Source: Flaccisagitta enflata (taxonomy: Eukaryota > Chaetognatha > Sagittoidea > Aphragmophora). From it: DNA of 64,000 bases. The notes beneath the pieces were generated by a model. It searched no databases, was not told the origin of the DNA, and saw only the letters and a program-made list of their open reading frames with translations. Position 1 is the stretch's first letter. Every line of letters starts with the position of its first letter. The translations under genes were made by a program, and so were the position numbers. The DNA lies in NCBI GenBank assembly GCA_965153355.1, contig OZ231127.1, positions 10,850,001-10,914,000 on the forward strand, given 5' to 3'. Below are positions 57,695-64,000 of this stretch, piece after piece.

Positions 57695-57764
57695 CTACTG
57701 ACTGACTTAGGAAAACTTTCGAGTCTAAGTCTACCCAGTCTGTCTGTCTATCTGTCTGTCCGCT

Positions 57765-57889
<125 letters not shown>

Positions 57890-58296
57890 AACACACACAC
57901 ATCCACACTATGCACCACAGTGACGTTTCTTCTTTTTTTCCTGCGTGCGCAGAACATGACAAAAAAGGCGTTTGGGTTTCGTTGCTGAGCCAATAATGGT
58001 TGTCGGCGGTCCAAAGAGGTCAAAGAACGAGGAGGAGGAGGAGGAGGAGGAGGAGGAGGAGGAGGACGAGGAAGAGGAAGAGGAGGAGGATAAAGAGCAG
58101 GAGGTCGCCAGAGGTCCAAAGAATCGCCGATACTCGATCAAAAATACTCCAGCAATTCACGATGTATGTATGCATTTATGCCCAAAGTAGCGCCGCGCAC
58201 GTATGCTACTATCAATGAGATGTTATTTCGACGGTCAAATTTTCACCATTGGCAGCTCCAGTGTGTGATTTTTACAAATGCATCGTGATTTGCATT

Positions 58297-58864
<568 letters not shown>

Positions 58865-58924
58865 CTATCTGTCTATCTAGTGTTTATAGTAAAACAGGTG
58901 GCTTCTGTGTGTCGGCAGCATTAC

Positions 58925-59419
<495 letters not shown>

Positions 59420-59767
59420 GTGTTTGTAACTTTTATCTTCTTCTGTCTGTTTATTTCCTATTCTTCCTTATGCTCGCTCCATAATAATTGGTCCTTGAAT
59501 ATCACATCTCGCTTGGACTGGATTTCTCTTCAATGCACCTTTTCATCGCTTTCTGTCTGTTTGTGTAAGTCTGTCTGTCTGTCTGTCTGTCTGGCCATAT
59601 GCATGCTTTCCTGTCTGTATTTTTGTCTGTCTCCCATGTCTAGATATCTGTTTTTCAAGTCTGTCCATCTATCTGTTTGTGTATGTGTGTATCCCCGATG
59701 TCGCGGCCATACACCTTTTTTGTCCCTGTATGTAATTTCATTTATCGAGTGACTGTATGCTTTGCTG

Positions 59768-60120
<353 letters not shown>

Positions 60121-60289
60121 TTCTCTCGTCCAGTTTTTTGACTATCTTGGATTCGAGGAATTCTTCTTCCATGCTCCTCTTCATCACTTTTCTCTTTGTC
60201 AAGAAGAGTTCTTAGTGTTGCTTAGTTACCGCATTTTTAGCGTCATCCTTGTCATTGTCTTAGAAATCGTCATCGCCGTTGTCGTCTAA

Positions 60290-60311
60290 GCCGTCATTTG
60301 CGTTGTCGCCA

Positions 60312-60349
<38 letters not shown>

Positions 60350-60392
60350 ATCTTTCTGATCATTGTCATTGTCATTGTCATTGTCATTGTCA
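60290..60392. repeat. (GTCATC)n / (TTGTCA)n microsatellite
   Basis: CATCGTCGT units then CATTGT units. Confidence 0.92.
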
Positions 60393-60589
60393 ACAGTAAA
60401 ATGCTGAATAACTGTGACAGTCAATTCCCGTCAAAATGACCGAGCTATCAAGAACTCTCTGACTGTGCAAAAATTGTATTTTCTACATTGATCGCCCCCT
60501 CCATTTAACGCTTGCCTTTTCCCATAATCCAGCTGATGTCCTGAATTACTCTGCTCCTAATACTATCCCAATGGTAAGTTAGTGGTAAC

Positions 60590-61118
60590 ATACGGTAACA
60601 TACCACTCCTGTCATGCTAGTTGAGACATGTCATGGTTGACAAGCTGAGAAGCATACCATTGAGCATGCCAGTTTTACGACACCATTTTTGTCATGCCAC
60701 TAGTTATGACCAGTCCGCGTTAACAAGCCGAGAGACTTACAACAATAAGCATACCAGTTGCACCATATCACTTATGTCACGCCAGAAATTGTGACCGGTC
60801 AGCGTTAGTATACCATTGGTACCACACCACTTATGTCACGTCACTAGTTGTGACCTGTCAGAGTTACCAAGTCGAGAAACATACCACAATAAGCTTACCA
60901 GTGGTACCTTTCCACTTCTGTCACGCCACAAGTTGTGACCTGTCAGAGTTAGCAAGCTAAGAGACATACCACAATAAGCATACCAGTGGTACCCAACCAC
61001 TTTTGTCATGCCACTGGTTGTGACCTATCAGCGTTGAGAAGCCAAGGAACATACAACAATAAGCATACCAGTGGTACCTTACCACTTCTTTCACGCCACT
61101 AGTTGTGACCTGTCAGCG
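60590..61118. repeat. About 84-bp minisatellite, 6-7 copies
   Basis: Units contain CATACCACAATAAGCATACC, AGTGGTACC, CCACTT.TGTCACGCCAC and GTTGTGACCTGTCAG. The GTTGTGACCTGTCAG block lies near 60847, 60932, 61016 and 61102. Diverged between units. Confidence 0.92.
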
Positions 61119-61394
61119 TTGACATGACGAAGTCGTCACACTAGATCGACGTCATTTTAGCACTTAGAAATTGCGGCAACTCGAAGCTTTTAACTGACGG
61201 CCGCCACACTTTACCAATCGATAAACGCATCACGTTTGTCTGTTCGTTTGTCTGTCCTGCCGTTCATTTTTCTGTTCCACGGTTAACCTTTCTGTTCTTT
61301 TTGTCTGTCCCCTGTCCATGTTGATGTTCCACGGTTCATCTGTCTGCCATACCGTCCTTTTCTATCTGTTCATCTATCTGTCCTACGGTAGGAC

Positions 61395-61740
61395 TCCTAT
61401 GGTTAGCTTAGCCAATAAATCTTCAAAAAACTATAGAAAATATCAGATCATTTTAAAGCTCTTTGAAAGTACTTTCATTTGGCGCCAATCTATTATTGCT
61501 ATCTTTTTTTTTTGTTTAGAAATGGCATCAGTTTAAGTAAAAACGTTGCCTAATGCCTATTGGATTTTCGCAATCCCTATGAAAAAAATACATTTTAGCA
61601 AAATAGTGCTTCTCTTTGCAGAGCTCTAGCTCCTAAACCGTTTGAGATACAGACCTGGGATTGGTCTAGAATGAAAGATTTTTTGAAAATCTTTCAAAAG
61701 TTTTTTCTTAATAATAGCTAAAATTATTTTGTATATCTGT
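61395..61740 (+). repeat. Dispersed AT-rich repeat, GCCGC-ended family member
   Basis: Shares TTTCATTTGGCGCCAATCT, TTTAGAAATGGCATCA and AAACCGTTTGAGATACAGACC with 47217-47617 and 15487-15775. Confidence 0.75.
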
Positions 61741-61983
61741 CTTAAGAATTAATAGATGGGTGCATTTTTTTTGTTTTTTTTTTGATCGAAGTGGTACAAT
61801 CGTCTTTACCAAAGCAGGTGCAAATATCAATGTGCCAATGCGTCTGTCCCAATGTGTTCATTTGTTCATCCATCAGTCTATATCTGTGTTCATCCGTGAC
61901 CCGTCCATTTATCCGTTCACCCTATTTTGATAGTGGCCTTTAAAGCATCATTTCAGATGCCTTTTTGAACGGACTTGTCTATG

Positions 61984-62160
61984 TTGAGTAGCTGAGGCCA
62001 CTTTGTTTGAGTAATGAGGCTGAGGCTGAGTAGTTGAGGCCACTTAGTCTGAGTAGTGAGGCTGAGGCTGAGTAGTTGAGGCTTCTTTGTCTAGATAGTG
62101 AGGCTAAGGCTGAGTAGTTGAGGCCACTGTCTGAGATGTGGGGCTGCGGCTAAATTGGTG
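61984..62160. repeat. About 55-bp minisatellite
   Basis: About three units of GAGTAGTTGAGGCCACTTTGTCTGAGTAGTGAGGCTGAGGCT type. Confidence 0.9.
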
Positions 62161-62332
62161 AGGCCATAATATCATAGTAATATTGAGAGGCCGCGACCGA
62201 TTTTGCGCGGTTTTCTCTGGAAGGCGACTCACGGCTGGGTGCTGTCTTCTTTTCCTCCACTTCCTCCTCTTCCTCCTCCAAATTCTCCTCCTCCTCCTTG
62301 TCATCCTTCTCGTCCATTTTTTCCGATGACAC
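62150..62332 (-). CDS. Candidate exon, Glu-rich hypothetical peptide
   Basis: Minus-strand frame MSSEKMDEKDDKEEEEN..., Glu-rich, followed by SPSRENRAKSVAASQYYYD. The second half is not repetitive, so coding is possible, but there is no donor, no partner exon and no domain. It may be a repeat by-product. Confidence 0.22.
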   Translation of the reverse strand: MSSEKMDEKDDKEEEENLEEEEEEVEEKKTAPSRESPSRENRAKSVAASQYYYDIMASPI

Positions 62333-62340
62333 GCAACCAT

Positions 62341-63475
62341 TTAAAACATTTTTTCGTCATGTTGCAAAACAAGTTATTTTGAGTGACAAGGCATCGGACG
62401 CGTGCTTGTGATGGATAGATAAAAAAAGAGGAAAATGAAAATTTGGTTGGGTTAGCATGCCAGAATGTTCATGTGAGGGTGCAAGAGGCCAGACGCGTTG
62501 ATAAATGAATGATTTTATGAATGGTGAATGATTCGCACGCGGCAAATGTTCATGCAACAAATAAGATATGAAAATAACTATGGAAAATAATCACAAAGAA
62601 ACAAGAGAGAGAAAAAAAAAGATCAAGCAATAGTGGTAAAAAGTTTGCGTTAAGTAACGTTAATTGGTATACAGCAACCAGAGGAAGAGCAAAAAAGGCA
62701 GGATCGCGATGAAACAAATTATAGTAAACAATAATGGATGACGTTGCATTTGTTAAAAGTCATAAAGAAATTGGCTTCCAATCACTAGTAAATCTGCCTT
62801 TTCTTTTGTACTGGAGCTTGATCTTGGAAATCATCAAAACAACAAAAATTAGGATCGCAAATTGGTTGGATTGTCTTGCAAGAAAATGGTCCCTAATTCA
62901 TTTGTAAGTTGACAATTCGAAAAATGAGTCAGATTTTCAGTGATGTGTAGGAATTTAATGAAAGCAGATAAAATCCACGGCAAAATATAGTTTAAAGCAT
63001 TCATTACATGGTGAGACGTTTGACTAGTTTCGCTGTTAAGTTTAAACAAATTGAAACTACTCAATTAAGTTGACAAATCTTTTTTATACATATACTATGT
63101 CTATCAAGAAGTCATATGAATTACGACCAAGTTTTATCGAGTTTGACAAAGGCCGGACAAAGAAGTCATGTTGCTTACTCACAATGATCTCAATACCGTC
63201 CAGAGGGTTATTTTTTTCAGTGGGGGGGGGGGGGGCATGAAAAATTTGCAGCATAAAATCGAAGCTTAAAAGAGCAATTTTCAGAAGTCATTTATCACCA
63301 GTTGATTGGTGTCGATTTCTTTCATCTAAGTTTGCGTGATACACCCTGTAGCAAAAGGCTCTAACAAGGGAGCCACTGGTTAAATCAGAGTCCTTGCGCA
63401 AGCATTCTCATGATAGAAACCGAGTATTTGACAGACCAACCAAGTAATTGTCCTAATGAGGCGCGTTGAAACCTC
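62341..63475. other. AT-rich DNA without supported genes
   Basis: Only short frames; no repeat or splice-consistent exon recognised. Confidence 0.5.
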
Positions 63476-63485
63476 TAGAGAGAGA

Positions 63486-63532
<47 letters not shown>
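63476..63532. repeat. (GA)n microsatellite
   Basis: Pure GA tract with one GTGA interruption. Confidence 0.95.
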
Positions 63533-63535
<3 letters not shown>

Positions 63536-64000
63536 GAACCATTACAGCGGCCATCCCGCGGGTGATTGTTGCCTTTTTCCCGTTTTGTCGATATATCGGA
63601 TATATGAAGTTTGTGAATCCAACCATTTTTCTGGATTTCAACCATTTTTCTGAAAGTTATAGTCCAACAACCATTTTCTGACGATTATGGAAACGAAGCT
63701 GGGTGCGGGTGGGCAGGAGCAGTGACGAAGTTTTTTCACCGGGGCATCTGTGGCCAAGGGCTAAGGCAAGTCACATATTAGACTGAACCAAGGCGATAGA
63801 AATTCCGAACGAAATCATTCAAATGGAACAATACACGTTGCAACGCGTTGGATTGTGGATCATGAAATCAAGTTCAGGAAACGAGTCCAGTTTCCTTTAT
63901 TTGAGTCTTATGCACGTATGATATTGCAGTTTTATTTATCTATTTATCTTTATTTTGCTTGCGGCAAATGATAATCCTCAGATCTTTTGCGTCTCAACAA
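63533..64000. other. Unassigned DNA with a hairpin-family fragment
   Basis: GGGTGCGGGTGGGCAGGAGCAGTGACGAAG at 63700-63729 matches the internal block of the hairpin family, but no ends are visible. Confidence 0.45.

Overview
This window looks like non-model animal nuclear DNA, most likely from an invertebrate. The evidence is GT-AG introns, an ionotropic glutamate receptor/ionotropic receptor (iGluR/IR) gene, non-LTR reverse-transcriptase fragments, MITE-type DNA transposons with 8-bp and 9-bp target duplications, and a very heavy load of (GA)n/(CT)n, (CTTT)n, (CATT)n, (AAC)n and (GT)n microsatellites. A receptor that starts just before its ligand-binding domain would fit a protostome IR, but I cannot name the organism. 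Nothing resembles a bacterial operon, and most long open frames here are translations of simple repeats.

Layout. 1-13.1 kb is one giant imperfect palindrome (centre near 6.85 kb). Its outer arms are nearly identical and each carries a copy of a two-exon gene for a secreted Ser/Thr/Asn-rich, acidic, Lys-tailed protein, transcribed towards the centre. Its inner arms are much more diverged, and the change occurs at a GA microsatellite. 13.1-19.6 kb is microsatellites, AT-rich DNA and a small foldback. 20.0-22.05 kb is a second palindrome filled with CCCTAA-like and ACCCCTCG-like repeats. 22.3-25.6 kb holds hairpin-ended elements, a Mutator-like MITE and an 0.85-kb palindrome. 26.5-28.8 kb is the iGluR/IR gene, broken by an 8-bp tandem duplication. 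30.4-36.0 kb is a LINE reverse transcriptase split by a 4.36-kb insertion flanked by TTAA. 38-39.2 kb is two minisatellites. 39.2-48.3 kb is dominated by foldback elements with perfect arms and a 3.6-kb palindrome. 48.3-60.4 kb is mostly microsatellite, with a hAT-type MITE at 57.4 kb. 60.6-62.2 kb holds two more minisatellites, and the remainder is unremarkable.

The main theme is self-complementary DNA at every scale. The most striking case is a dispersed short element (about 20 copies) ending in a hairpin AGNNGC...GCNNCT, followed by AAAA. The two N positions differ between copies, but both sides change together, and a third, internal copy of the motif near the other end often changes with them. 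A second foldback family has arms of about 60 bp that are perfectly complementary within a copy and different between copies. Both patterns suggest that one arm is copied from the other. Only two or three real protein-coding loci are supported: the duplicated secreted-protein gene and the broken receptor, plus the LINE fragments. Two further exon candidates are weak.
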